Assembly (NCBI GenBank): GCA_015152515.1
Contig: SUTV01000005.1
Span: 1 to 64,000, forward strand
Reading direction: 5' to 3'
Source: Cyanobacteria bacterium SIG29
Lineage (GTDB): Bacteria > Cyanobacteriota > Vampirovibrionia > Gastranaerophilales > Gastranaerophilaceae
Length of the DNA stretch: 64,000 nucleotides
The number at the start of each line of letters is the position of its first letter. Position 1 is the stretch's first letter. Shown piece after piece: positions 8,261 through 16,971 of this stretch. Position numbers and translations under genes: made by a program. A model generated the notes under the pieces. That model had not been told where the DNA came from. It ran no database searches and was given only the letters and a program-made list of their open reading frames with translations.

Positions 8261-9295
8261 ATGAAAGAGAAATTAGAGCTTATTTTAAATAATGCAACAC
8301 AAGAAATTAATTCTGCGACATCTGTTCAAGAGTTAGATGATGTTAAATTAAAATATTTAAGTAGAAAAGGTGAATTAAACTCAATAAAGAAAAATCTTAA
8401 AGATTTATCTGATGAAGATAAGAGAATTGTTGGTGCATTTGCAAATAATGTTTCTAATCAATTAGAACAGTTATTAGAAGAAAAAGGACAAGCTCTTTAT
8501 AAACAAGAATTAAATAAAAAATTAGCTGATGAAAAAATTGATATTACTTTACCATCTGATTTTAGACCACAAGGTAAAGTTCATCCTTTAACTCAAACAG
8601 TTAATGAAATAGTTGAAATTTTTCAGAGGCTAGGTTTTTCTGTAATGCCATCAGAGGATAGTCCTGAGGTAGAAACTGAATATATTAATTTCGATATGTT
8701 AAATTTCCCTCCTAACCATCCTGCAAAAGATATGCAAGATACTTTCTATACAAAAGTTGCTCCAAATGTTATCTTAAGAAGCCAAACATCTGGTGCTCAA
8801 ATTAGACAAATGTTGCATCAAGCTCCTCCAGTTCGTGTTATTTCTCCTGGTAGAGTTTATAGATGTGAATCTGTTAGTGCTAGAAAAAATAACTTATTCC
8901 ATCAAATAGAAGGTCTTTTAGTTGATAAAGATATTACTTTTGCTGATTTAAAAGGTATTCTAAATGAATTCGTAAGAATTTATTTTGGTTCATCTCGTCC
9001 AACTAGATTCAGAGCAAGCTATTTCCCATTCACAGAACCAAGTGCTGAAGTTGATGTTCAGTGCATTATGTGTGGTGGTAAAGGTTGTAGAACTTGCAGT
9101 GGAACAGGTTGGTTAGAAGTTCTTGGTGCAGGTATGGTACATGCTAATGTATTAAGAAATGTTGGAATTGATCCTGAAGTATATTCTGGTTTCGCTTTTG
9201 GTATGGGTGTTGAGCGTTTAACAATGCTTAAGTATGCTATTAGCGATATTAGATTATTCTTTAATAATGATAATAGATTTTTGAAGCAGTTTTAA
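8261..9295 (+). CDS. pheS: Phenylalanyl-tRNA synthetase alpha subunit
   Basis: The 344-residue protein has an N-terminal coiled coil (KYLSRKGEL), then class II synthetase motifs: [10 protein letters not shown], the [15 protein letters not shown] region of motif 2, and [11 protein letters not shown] of motif 3. A zinc-ribbon-like [12 protein letters not shown] stretch near residue 265 matches many bacterial PheS proteins. I chose the ATG at 8261 because GAGG precedes it; an upstream in-frame ATG at 8210 would add 17 unusual residues. pheT is not adjacent. hisF follows after one base. Confidence 0.96.
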   Translation: MKEKLELILNNATQEINSATSVQELDDVKLKYLSRKGELNSIKKNLKDLSDEDKRIVGAFANNVSNQLEQLLEEKGQALYKQELNKKLADEKIDITLPSDFRPQGKVHPLTQTVNEIVEIFQRLGFSVMPSEDSPEVETEYINFDMLNFPPNHPAKDMQDTFYTKVAPNVILRSQTSGAQIRQMLHQAPPVRVISPGRVYRCESVSARKNNLFHQIEGLLVDKDITFADLKGILNEFVRIYFGSSRPTRFRASYFPFTEPSAEVDVQCIMCGGKGCRTCSGTGWLEVLGAGMVHANVLRNVGIDPEVYSGFAFGMGVERLTMLKYAISDIRLFFNNDNRFLKQF

Positions 9296-9296
9296 G

Positions 9297-10055
9297 ATGT
9301 TAGCAAAAAGAATTATACCTTGTTTAGATGTAAAAGATGGGCAAACTGTAAAGGGTGTAAATTTTGAAAATTTACGCTTTGCTGGTGACCCTGTTGAACT
9401 TGCAAAAAAATATTCTGATGAAGGTGCTGATGAATTAGTTTTTTTAGATATCACAGCAACTAATGAGGGTAGAAAAACTACGATTGAAATGGTTCGAAAA
9501 GTTGCTAGTCAAGTTTTTATACCATTTACCGTTGGTGGTGGCATTAAGTCATTAGATGATATGAGAAATTTGCTTGTTGCAGGTGCTGACAAAGTTGCTA
9601 TCAATTCTTCTGCTGTTAAAACACCTGAATTAATAAATGAAGGTTCTTCATATTTTGGTTCTCAGTGCATTGTTGTTGCTATTGACGCAAAAAGAGTTAA
9701 TGGTGAATTTTATGTTCATATAAATGCGGGGAAATTGAATACTGGTATTAAATTAATAGATTGGGCTAAAGAAGTTGAACAGCGTGGTGCTGGTGAAATT
9801 TTATTAACATCTATGGACGCTGATGGTACTCAAAATGGTTTTGATATTGAAATGACCAAATTAGTTTCAGAAAATGTTAAAATTCCTGTTATTGCGTCAG
9901 GTGGTGCTGGTCCATGTGTTAATCATTTTGTTGAAGTATTTAAAGATGGTTTTGCTGATGCTGCTTTGGCTGCTTCTATTTTCCATTTTAATACTTTAAG
10001 TGTTCCAAATCTAAAAAAAGAATTAGATAATCATAATATTGAGGTAAGAGTTTAA
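9297..10055 (+). CDS. hisF: Imidazole glycerol phosphate synthase subunit HisF
   Basis: The 252-residue TIM barrel has the family start [15 protein letters not shown], the catalytic Asp at residue 11, FTVGGGI, and the second catalytic Asp in [10 protein letters not shown]. HisF uses ammonia from HisH to form imidazole glycerol phosphate and AICAR in histidine synthesis. No hisH or other his gene is nearby, so the pathway is scattered. It begins one base after pheS and its stop overlaps the next gene (TAATG). Confidence 0.96.
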   Translation: MLAKRIIPCLDVKDGQTVKGVNFENLRFAGDPVELAKKYSDEGADELVFLDITATNEGRKTTIEMVRKVASQVFIPFTVGGGIKSLDDMRNLLVAGADKVAINSSAVKTPELINEGSSYFGSQCIVVAIDAKRVNGEFYVHINAGKLNTGIKLIDWAKEVEQRGAGEILLTSMDADGTQNGFDIEMTKLVSENVKIPVIASGGAGPCVNHFVEVFKDGFADAALAASIFHFNTLSVPNLKKELDNHNIEVRV

Positions 10056-10642
10056 TGGTTGATACAGTTAAATTTGATCCTGGTATGGGTCCATTGGTAG
10101 TTGATTTTAATGAGTTTGTTAATAATGTATATTCTCAATTAATGTCATTTAGAACAATTCATCAAAAACGTTCTAGATTTAAAATTTATTCATCTAAAAT
10201 TGAAAAATACATGTCTAATAATATTGCTTTTTATTTTGGTTGTTTATTATGGGCTTATTATTTAGTGAATAATAATTTAAGTGTGCCAAAAGAAATTGTT
10301 GGTAATGTATTTTTAAATATGAGTGATGAAGATAAAGAGAATTATGATTATTTAATTCAAGTTAATTTTATGGAAAATTATTTTGATTCTTTTGAACGTG
10401 ATTTTCAATATTACACAGGTCAAAAAAAGCAAATTCCTCAAAACTGGAAAAAAATTCTAGAACTTTATTCTGAATTTTTAACTTTAAATAATGGTTTTAT
10501 TAATACAAAGCTAACATCTGATATTGTTTTACCTGTAAGTTTTAAAAATTTAGATATTAAAATAGATATAAAAGCCCTTATAGATAAGGCGATTAAGGAT
10601 AATTCTTTAGAATCTTTGTTGGAACTTGATATTTTGTCTTAA
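10055..10642 (+). CDS. Hypothetical protein, 195 aa
   Basis: No family recognised. The start overlaps the hisF stop (TAATG), so it is translated with hisF. The product is soluble, rich in aromatic residues and probably mostly helical; there is no signal peptide, cysteine pair or nucleotide motif. A hydrophobic stretch near residue 60 (IAFYFGCLLWAYYLV) could be a buried helix. The clean frame and the tight coupling make it a real gene. Confidence 0.7.
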   Translation: MVDTVKFDPGMGPLVVDFNEFVNNVYSQLMSFRTIHQKRSRFKIYSSKIEKYMSNNIAFYFGCLLWAYYLVNNNLSVPKEIVGNVFLNMSDEDKENYDYLIQVNFMENYFDSFERDFQYYTGQKKQIPQNWKKILELYSEFLTLNNGFINTKLTSDIVLPVSFKNLDIKIDIKALIDKAIKDNSLESLLELDILS

Positions 10643-10656
10643 AGACTTGCTATAAT
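10626..10656 (+). promoter_or_regulatory. Promoter of the HEAT-queC operon
   Basis: TTGATA and TATAAT are separated by 19 bases. The -10 lies about 50 bases upstream of the HEAT gene start, overlapping the end of the preceding gene. Confidence 0.5.
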
Positions 10657-10706
10657 GCTGTTTTTTAGCTATCCTATTCATGTGTATTATTATATTCATG
10701 TGAGAT

Positions 10707-11678
10707 ATGGAAGAAAATTTTAATATACCTTTTGATAGATTAGTTAATGATTGTGAAATTATTAGTCCTCAGAATTATAAGTTTTCTATTGATAAGATTA
10801 CTGCATTGAGTTCTGAATATCCTAGTGAGTATCTTGTTTTAATTTACAATTACTTTTTTGAACATTCAAATTCTTACGAAATTTTGATGTTTTTATTACA
10901 AAAAATTGATAAATTTAAAGACAAATCAAGTCGTCCAATTTTAATTGATTCTCTTTTAATGAAAGGTAAATTTTCTCAAAGAATTCCTGATGCTGATAAT
11001 ATAACTAGAATTAGAGTAAACATTACAAAAGTTCTTGCTAATACAAAAGACTCTCAAGCTGTTTATCCTCTTTTATATTGTTTAAATAGCAAAGATGAAA
11101 ATTATAAAGTGAAATTATCTTGTGCAGAAGCTCTAGGTAAAATTGGGGATAGATATGCAGTTCTTCCGTTGATGAGTATTTTGGAAGATGAAAATGAATC
11201 GTCTGTATATGTTAAAGAGTCAGCTGTATCTGCTTTAGGTATGATTGGAGATGAAAAGGCTGTTGATTCTTTAGTTTCTATTCTTGAAAGTAAAAAAGGA
11301 TTTTTAGATAAATTTACTTTTTTAAAGGAAAGAGCTTTAGAAGCATTAAATAAAATTAGTTTTAAAGGTGAAAGAGTTTTTAGAGCTTTGGTTAAATCAC
11401 TGCAGGATGAATCTCCTCAAGTAAGAATTAATGCTATTGAAGTTTTAATGAATTCTGATGATTCAAGAGCTGTTGATTTGATTAAAAATATGCTTGAAGA
11501 TAACAATCGAGAAGTTGTACAAAATGCTGTAATAGCACTTTATAATTTATTAGGTGATGATATTTTAGATGAGATTATAGCAACACCAACTTATTCAGAA
11601 AATGCCAAAACAGAGGCGATAAAATTGCAAGATGATTTAAGAGATGAAGATTTGCAAGAGGATAACATTGATGAGTAA
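10707..11678 (+). CDS. HEAT-repeat protein
   Basis: The 323-residue protein contains at least five HEAT/PBS-lyase-type repeats between about residues 100 and 305, with recurring patterns such as ALGKIGDRYAVLPLM, ALGMIGDEKAVDSLV and AIEVLMNSDDSRAVDLI. Such repeats form a curved scaffold for protein contacts; related cyanobacterial proteins act as bilin lyases, but no pigment gene is here. The last 8 bases overlap queC (ATGAGTAA). Partner unknown. Confidence 0.85.
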   Translation: MEENFNIPFDRLVNDCEIISPQNYKFSIDKITALSSEYPSEYLVLIYNYFFEHSNSYEILMFLLQKIDKFKDKSSRPILIDSLLMKGKFSQRIPDADNITRIRVNITKVLANTKDSQAVYPLLYCLNSKDENYKVKLSCAEALGKIGDRYAVLPLMSILEDENESSVYVKESAVSALGMIGDEKAVDSLVSILESKKGFLDKFTFLKERALEALNKISFKGERVFRALVKSLQDESPQVRINAIEVLMNSDDSRAVDLIKNMLEDNNREVVQNAVIALYNLLGDDILDEIIATPTYSENAKTEAIKLQDDLRDEDLQEDNIDE

Positions 11679-12357
11679 TAAAGCAATTATTTTGTTATCT
11701 GGTGGTTTGGATTGCGTTGTTAGTCTTGCTTTAGTTAAAGAAATTTGTTCTGATATTTTAGCTTTAACTTTTAATTATGGTCAAAAATCTTTCTTGGCTG
11801 AAAAAGATTCAGCTGAAAAAATTGCTCAATATTATAATATTAAACATGAAATAGTTGATTTGCCGTGGTTGGCTAAGATTTCTACTTCATCTTTAAATAA
11901 TAATTTAGATATTCCTAAAATTGATTTTGAAAATCTTAGTGAATTTATAAATTCAAAATCAGCTTCTAATTCTGTTTGGGTTCCAAATAGAAATGGTTTG
12001 TTTGCTAATATTGCTGCTACATATGCTGAAGCTTTAAATTATGATTCTATTATAATCGGTGCTAATAAAGAAGAAGCTGTTGTTTTTAAAGATAATTCTG
12101 CAGAATTTATTAATGCGATAAATAAGTCTTTTGAAAATTCTTTAAATAGTCCTGTTATGTTGATTGCACCATTAATTGATGCGAATAAAACTGATATTGT
12201 TAAAATTGGTCTTGAGTTAAACATACCTTTTCATTTGATTCACAGTTGTTATTCTCTAAATGATAAACATTGTGGTGAGTGTGAATCTTGTGCTAGATTA
12301 AAACGTGCATTAGTTGAAAATAATGCTTATGAAATCTTGGATAAAATATTTAATTAA
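11671..12357 (+). CDS. queC: 7-cyano-7-deazaguanine synthase QueC
   Basis: The 228-residue protein has the PP-loop LLSGGLDCVVSL at its N-terminus and the zinc site CYSLNDKHCGECESC near the C-terminus, both diagnostic for QueC. It makes preQ0, the precursor of queuosine in tRNA. The start at 11671 gives the normal N-terminus (MSNKAIILLSGG) and overlaps the HEAT gene stop. The DUF366 gene starts 8 bases later. Confidence 0.96.
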   Translation: MSNKAIILLSGGLDCVVSLALVKEICSDILALTFNYGQKSFLAEKDSAEKIAQYYNIKHEIVDLPWLAKISTSSLNNNLDIPKIDFENLSEFINSKSASNSVWVPNRNGLFANIAATYAEALNYDSIIIGANKEEAVVFKDNSAEFINAINKSFENSLNSPVMLIAPLIDANKTDIVKIGLELNIPFHLIHSCYSLNDKHCGECESCARLKRALVENNAYEILDKIFN

Positions 12358-12365
12358 GGATAGTT

Positions 12366-12929
12366 ATGAAAACATTATTTATTGAAGATAATATAAAATA
12401 TATAGGTAGTCAGCTTGCTCCACATTGGATTTATAAAAATTTTAATATCATGGGGAATGCTATTGTTGCTTTTATTGGTGAATGTGAAGTTGATTTGTCT
12501 CATATGGTAGATATTGAAGATGTTATTAATGACGAGCCTATTTATAGCAAGTTGATGTTAAGTTTCATAGAAGAAAATTTCAATTCTTCATTGGTTGAAA
12601 TGGTTTACAAGCAAAGATTACTTGTAACAATAACCAAAGAGCTAATAGAAAGAAAAAATCCTTCTGTTAAAATAATTAGAAATGGTGATGATTTATATAT
12701 TGGAGAAAAGAAACTTTCGGTATCTATTGCAACTAAATCTATTACTTCATCTTTAATTCATTTTGGTTTAAATATAGATGCAGATGGTGCTCCTGTTAAT
12801 GCTGCTGATTTGATAAAAGATGCTAAAATACATAATATCAAAGAATTTGCTCTTGAAATTATGAAGACATATTCTGAAGAAGTGAGTGATATTAATAATG
12901 CCGCTTGTAAAGTTAGAGGAGTTATTTAA
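12366..12929 (+). CDS. DUF366 family protein
   Basis: The 187-residue protein matches my knowledge of the DUF366 family: N-terminal YIGSQLAPHWIYKNF, and SIATKSITSSLIHFGLN in the middle. Members commonly lie near queuosine or archaeosine genes, as here 8 bases after queC, and a role in deazaguanine metabolism has been suggested by context only. AAGGAT before the ATG is the ribosome site. Its stop overlaps the next start (TAATG). Confidence 0.8.
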   Translation: MKTLFIEDNIKYIGSQLAPHWIYKNFNIMGNAIVAFIGECEVDLSHMVDIEDVINDEPIYSKLMLSFIEENFNSSLVEMVYKQRLLVTITKELIERKNPSVKIIRNGDDLYIGEKKLSVSIATKSITSSLIHFGLNIDADGAPVNAADLIKDAKIHNIKEFALEIMKTYSEEVSDINNAACKVRGVI

Positions 12930-13708
12930 TGCCGACTACTGAAGAAACAAAAGTTCCAACTAAAAAGAAAAGACGCAAACGCAAAAGTGGTTTGATGAGC
13001 TATTTTGTGTTGTTTATAATTGTTTTTGTTATTACTTTGGGTGGGTTGTCATATTTAGTAAAAGCGTTTACACCTAAAGTAGAAATTGAAATTGGAAATA
13101 ATGATTTAGCTCCTCTGTCAGAATCTGATATGAATGTTGAAGTAAAATCTGTTGATGAAAGATTAAAATGGATTCAAATGGAAGATGAAATGCCATCTGT
13201 AGCTATTAGAGAAGCTAAAGAATCCGCTGAAAATGAAATTCTTAATAAAAAAATAGAAAATGAAATTATAAAAGAAAAAACTAATGAAATTGTTCCTAAA
13301 CCAGAAAAGACAATTGTAGAGCAAGAACCTATTTTTAAAAAAGAAGATGTTGCACCAAAACCATCAATTTCTGATATTGTTAGTTTGCCAGTTTCTCATC
13401 CAAACGATTTTAGAATGGCAACATCAACATCAATTATTCCAGCACCAAAACCTCCATCTCCATTGCCGGTTGTACCTTCTTCATCACAAAGTTTATTGAA
13501 AGTTTATTTGGGTAGTTATATTTCTGTTGATGAGGCTATGAGTATACAACAAAGAGTTTCTTCTGATGTTCCAGAAGCTATGCCTTTTATTAAGTCTCAA
13601 AATGGTGCATATATTGTACAATTAGGCTCATTTTCTAACCGAGATGTTGCAAATAAATTTATACTTCGTTTAAAAGAAAAAGGTTATAATCCAAAAGTTA
13701 TAGAATAG
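12929..13708 (+). CDS. SPOR-domain membrane protein
   Basis: The 259-residue protein has a basic N-terminus (KKKRRKRK), one membrane segment (about residues 23-46), a long charged and Pro-rich linker, and a C-terminal SPOR domain (about residues 188-258) with AYIVQLGSFSNRDVANKF. SPOR domains bind denuded glycan strands of septal peptidoglycan, so a division-site role is expected. It is translationally coupled to the DUF366 gene and followed by a strong terminator. Confidence 0.85.
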   Translation: MPTTEETKVPTKKKRRKRKSGLMSYFVLFIIVFVITLGGLSYLVKAFTPKVEIEIGNNDLAPLSESDMNVEVKSVDERLKWIQMEDEMPSVAIREAKESAENEILNKKIENEIIKEKTNEIVPKPEKTIVEQEPIFKKEDVAPKPSISDIVSLPVSHPNDFRMATSTSIIPAPKPPSPLPVVPSSSQSLLKVYLGSYISVDEAMSIQQRVSSDVPEAMPFIKSQNGAYIVQLGSFSNRDVANKFILRLKEKGYNPKVIE

Positions 13709-13738
13709 AAAAACGACCGATTAATTCGGTCGTTTTTT
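13707..13738 (+). terminator. Strong intrinsic terminator
   Basis: The stem AACGACCGA/TCGGTCGTT has an AT loop followed by TTTTTT. It ends the HEAT-queC-DUF366-SPOR operon and may also act on the converging MGYALFA-type gene. Confidence 0.9.
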
Positions 13739-13776
13739 GGTTAGTTATATTGTAGTTAGTTGTGGTTTTTTTATTT

Positions 13777-14295
13777 TTAGCCAACACCGTTATATTTTGG
13801 AGTTGCATTTTCAATTGCTTTTGCTTCAGCTTGTTCAACTGCTTGAAGTTGTGATTGAGCAACTGTTAATTTAGATTCAATTCTTTTTTGTTGCATATCT
13901 AATTGGTTTTCCATTGATTCTAATCTTTTGTTGTATTGTTGAGCATATTTTTCGTTAACTGATGTGTTTAACATTTCTGCAATGCTTGCAAGATATTCTT
14001 CGCTTGGATTTTGATTAGCAGCCATTGAACCAATTTCACCGATTGATGATGCAGCGCCACCTTCAGAATCAGGTGTGTTGATGTATGCATCAGCGCCTTG
14101 TAAAAATTCAGAGTAGTTGTTGAAGTTTGAAGCATCACCAGCTATTTCTTCTACTGTTACAACGCCGTCTGCAATGTTTGATGAGAAATTTAAAAGACTT
14201 TGTTTTTGTTGCATTATGTTGTCTAATTTAGACTGCAATGTAAAAATAAGATTTGTGTAATAAATCTTACGATTCGCAAATAAAGCATAACCCAT
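13777..14295 (-). CDS. MGYALFA-type coiled-coil protein (second copy)
   Basis: The 172-residue protein begins MGYALFANRK and ends ATPKYNGVG, the same ends as the protein at 2384-2827. The C-terminal third (residues 120-160, SMENQLDMQQKRIESKL) is coiled coil and also similar to the other copy; the centre (residues 40-100) is Gly/Ser/Asn-rich and different. No signal peptide. A paralogous pair with conserved ends suggests the ends carry an assembly, export or processing signal. Function unknown. Confidence 0.75.
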   Translation of the reverse strand: MGYALFANRKIYYTNLIFTLQSKLDNIMQQKQSLLNFSSNIADGVVTVEEIAGDASNFNNYSEFLQGADAYINTPDSEGGAASSIGEIGSMAANQNPSEEYLASIAEMLNTSVNEKYAQQYNKRLESMENQLDMQQKRIESKLTVAQSQLQAVEQAEAKAIENATPKYNGVG

Positions 14296-14579
14296 AACTA
14301 ACCTACCATTTCTAAACTTAATGTTTTAACTAACCCACACTTATATAAAAACATTTTAAAAAGGTGAATTGCTTAATCGCTTGCTAATATTTGCTTTTAG
14401 GGTTTGATTTGGTTAAAACATAGAAGTGTATTGAATTTTGGCGATTTTTTCTTTGAAAAGTTAAATACTGTATAGATAAAGCGTATAAATGATTTATTTA
14501 TCCAGTATATAAAAAGTAGATAAAAATTTTAAAATTTTTCGTTAATATTTCTTAACAATTAATAAAATTTACTCTTTTT

Positions 14580-15689
14580 TTATATTTTTTCTGTTTTTTG
14601 TTTATATAAAATAAAGCCAATAATCCCTAGAATTATATTAGGTAAATTAGCTGCAAGTATAGCTGGTATTTTGTAGTCATACCCTAAAGATAGTGAAAAT
14701 GCTCTAATTACATAATAAAAGAATATAATTCCTATTGTGAATAAAAAACCTCTATTATGGCGAACTCTTGGTGGCGTAATTGCTAGTGGAGTTCCTAATA
14801 GTACAAATACAACTGTTGTTATTGGTAAAGCAAGTTTTTCCCAAAATCTAACTTTATATTGTGCTAAAGCTTTAAGTTTAAGAGTTGAATTATCTTTTGA
14901 TTGTTTAAGGTATGGTGCTAATTCAAGTAAGTTTAAATCAGAACCATCATTTTTTTTATCTAGTTGTTTTTGTATGTCGCTTCCAAAATCAATAATTGTT
15001 CTTTCTATCCAAGAAGTATTTAAACTTTTTCCTTCTTTTGAGATTGTATATACTGAAGCGTTATCAAATTGCCATCCTTCGGCAACAGAAGTGCCTGTTT
15101 TGGCTTGTAATATTTGTATATTCTTGTCAGATGATAAATCTAAAATTGATACATTATAAAATTGTTTGTTTTCGCATTTTTCAACATAGAAGAGTCTTTT
15201 AATAAAGTTTCCATTTTTTAATTCTTTAATAGAAAAGTTTCTTTTTCCTTCAGGAATATTTCTTTGAACTAATGAATACATCAAAAGAGTTTTTGATTGA
15301 GATGTTGTTACTGGTACTATTGTTTCATTAATAAAGAAAGTGAATAGAGCCATAACAATTGAAAATGCAAAAATTGGTTTCGCAATTCTTTTTATGTTTA
15401 TACCGCAGGCTTTCATTGCTGTAATTTCAGATTGTAAGCATAGTTTATTTACAGTCATAACTGTTGAGAATAGAACGCTCATAGGGATAGTCATAACAAT
15501 TACAGATGGTAAATTCAACAAAATAATCATGAATGCTATTTCCATTGGCATACCATAATTTGATATTTGTTTAATTAAAGAAATAAATGTATCTGAAGCA
15601 AATATGATTGATGTAAAAATTACTACACCAAGAACGAAAACCTCTATAATTTGTTTAAGAATATATTTATCTAATGTTGTTAATTTCAT
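14580..15689 (-). CDS. LptF/LptG-family permease
   Basis: The 369-residue protein has three N-terminal and three C-terminal membrane segments around a periplasmic beta-domain (about residues 105-275), the YjgP/YjgQ layout. LptF and LptG form the inner-membrane channel that extracts lipopolysaccharide. Only one such gene is in the window; some cyanobacterial relatives use a single type. The ATG at 15689 has no Shine-Dalgarno but a TAAAAT box exactly 6 bases upstream, suggesting a leaderless mRNA. Confidence 0.85.
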   Translation of the reverse strand: MKLTTLDKYILKQIIEVFVLGVVIFTSIIFASDTFISLIKQISNYGMPMEIAFMIILLNLPSVIVMTIPMSVLFSTVMTVNKLCLQSEITAMKACGINIKRIAKPIFAFSIVMALFTFFINETIVPVTTSQSKTLLMYSLVQRNIPEGKRNFSIKELKNGNFIKRLFYVEKCENKQFYNVSILDLSSDKNIQILQAKTGTSVAEGWQFDNASVYTISKEGKSLNTSWIERTIIDFGSDIQKQLDKKNDGSDLNLLELAPYLKQSKDNSTLKLKALAQYKVRFWEKLALPITTVVFVLLGTPLAITPPRVRHNRGFLFTIGIIFFYYVIRAFSLSLGYDYKIPAILAANLPNIILGIIGFILYKQKTEKI

Positions 15690-15695
15690 AAGTAA

Positions 15696-15701
15696 ATTTT
15701 A
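15696..15701 (-). promoter_or_regulatory. -10 box for a leaderless LptF-type mRNA
   Basis: TAAAAT on the minus strand ends 6 bases before the ATG at 15689, placing the expected transcription start on the A of the start codon. Confidence 0.5.
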
Positions 15702-15725
15702 AAACAAAAAACCTCATTTTTCCAT

Positions 15726-16916
15726 TTATAGTTTTTCCCAATTCTCAGATAAATTATTAAGAGTTAATTCTATATCTGCGTTATTTATAAGTATTTCTTG
15801 AATTGCATTTGCACTTAGTATATTTAATTCTTTTTTATTCTTTATATTTTTGATTGGTGGTTGAGTGTTATTTAGTTGTATTGCGCTTATGATTCTTGCT
15901 TTAGTTTCAATAGTGTTATCGATTTCTTTAGTAAAATAATCATCTTTTAGTGCGTATTTATTGACAGGCAGTATTGTTGTTAATTTTGCAAATTCTAGCT
16001 GATTTGTTTTATTTGTAAGATATATCGCGAATTTAAGCGCTATTTCTTTATTATGTGCTTTTTTAGGAATTACAAAATTCATTAGAGAGTAATCATATGC
16101 ATTTGTATCGCCTACTAATTGATAAGAAATTTCAGTATTTTTATAAATCGAAGGTGCATTTTCTTTTATCATATTTATAAAATTTGCGCCAGTTACAAGT
16201 ATTGAAATTTGTCCTGACATATATTTTTCTAGTGAATCTCTATGGGTTTGAGTTAAACTCTCTTTTAAAATATTGCCATTTAAGTAGTCTTTTTTTATAA
16301 GTTCAAATAGTTTTATGCTTTTATCATTGTTAATTGTTTCTGGTGAATTTATATTATATTTATTTAATATTTTTAATAGAGTGTCATTTTCTGCTAAATT
16401 TAGCATTATTCTATTTTTTGATGAAAGTAATTCATCATATGTTTTTGGTGGATTACCTTTTAAAATTTCTTTGTTATATAAAGTAACTGCTGTTGTTGCG
16501 TAAAAAGGTATTCCAAAGTATTTATCATTGTATTTTAGAGTTTCTAAAATGCTTGGTAAATAATCTTTTAAATCTTCTTTATCAATTGTGTATAATGCGT
16601 TTTTTTGAGCAAGTAATAATGAAAAATCAGGTGTTAAATTAACTAAATCAGGTGGATTATCAGTTAAAATTGAAGCTAGTGTTCTTTTTTCACCTTCAGA
16701 ATATGGGATATCTATCCATTTGATTTTTATTGTAGGGTTTTCTTTTTCAAACTCTGAAATAATATTATTAATATATTTATCAAATGTGCTTAATTGAAGT
16801 GTCCAAAAAACTACTTCATTTTTTTGATTTTCGGATTTATTTGTTTTTGCATAAATAAAGCAACAAAATATAATAACAAATATTAAAATATATAATAAAA
16901 AGTGCTTTTTCATCAT
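15726..16916 (-). CDS. ABC sugar-transport substrate-binding protein
   Basis: The 396-residue protein has an N-terminal membrane segment or signal (about residues 5-24) and the fold of family-1 solute-binding proteins: FWTLQLSTFDKYINNII, then DIPYSEGEKRTLASILTDNPPDLV, and YGIPFYATTAVTLYNKEIL-type central motifs. Such proteins deliver sugars or oligosaccharides to an ABC importer. No permease is adjacent; a matching permease lies 11 kb away at 27584. GGAG precedes the double ATG (MMKK), so the start could be 16916 or 16913. Confidence 0.85.
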   Translation of the reverse strand: MMKKHFLLYILIFVIIFCCFIYAKTNKSENQKNEVVFWTLQLSTFDKYINNIISEFEKENPTIKIKWIDIPYSEGEKRTLASILTDNPPDLVNLTPDFSLLLAQKNALYTIDKEDLKDYLPSILETLKYNDKYFGIPFYATTAVTLYNKEILKGNPPKTYDELLSSKNRIMLNLAENDTLLKILNKYNINSPETINNDKSIKLFELIKKDYLNGNILKESLTQTHRDSLEKYMSGQISILVTGANFINMIKENAPSIYKNTEISYQLVGDTNAYDYSLMNFVIPKKAHNKEIALKFAIYLTNKTNQLEFAKLTTILPVNKYALKDDYFTKEIDNTIETKARIISAIQLNNTQPPIKNIKNKKELNILSANAIQEILINNADIELTLNNLSENWEKL

Positions 16917-16959
16917 TGAAACTCCATAATTAATGATAAAATATTATTTATTGAAGGGC

Positions 16960-16965
16960 TAATAT
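16960..16965 (+). promoter_or_regulatory. Possible -10 box for a leaderless rarA mRNA
   Basis: TAATAT lies exactly 6 bases before the rarA ATG, and no Shine-Dalgarno sequence is present. The hexamer is weaker than in the other cases. Confidence 0.35.
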
Positions 16966-16971
16966 TTTACA

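Noticed and set aside
14296-14579. 284-base gap considered for a structural RNA
   Set aside because: Very AT-rich, no stable hairpin and no conserved RNA motif that I can recognise; it probably only holds the promoter of the second MGYALFA-type gene.
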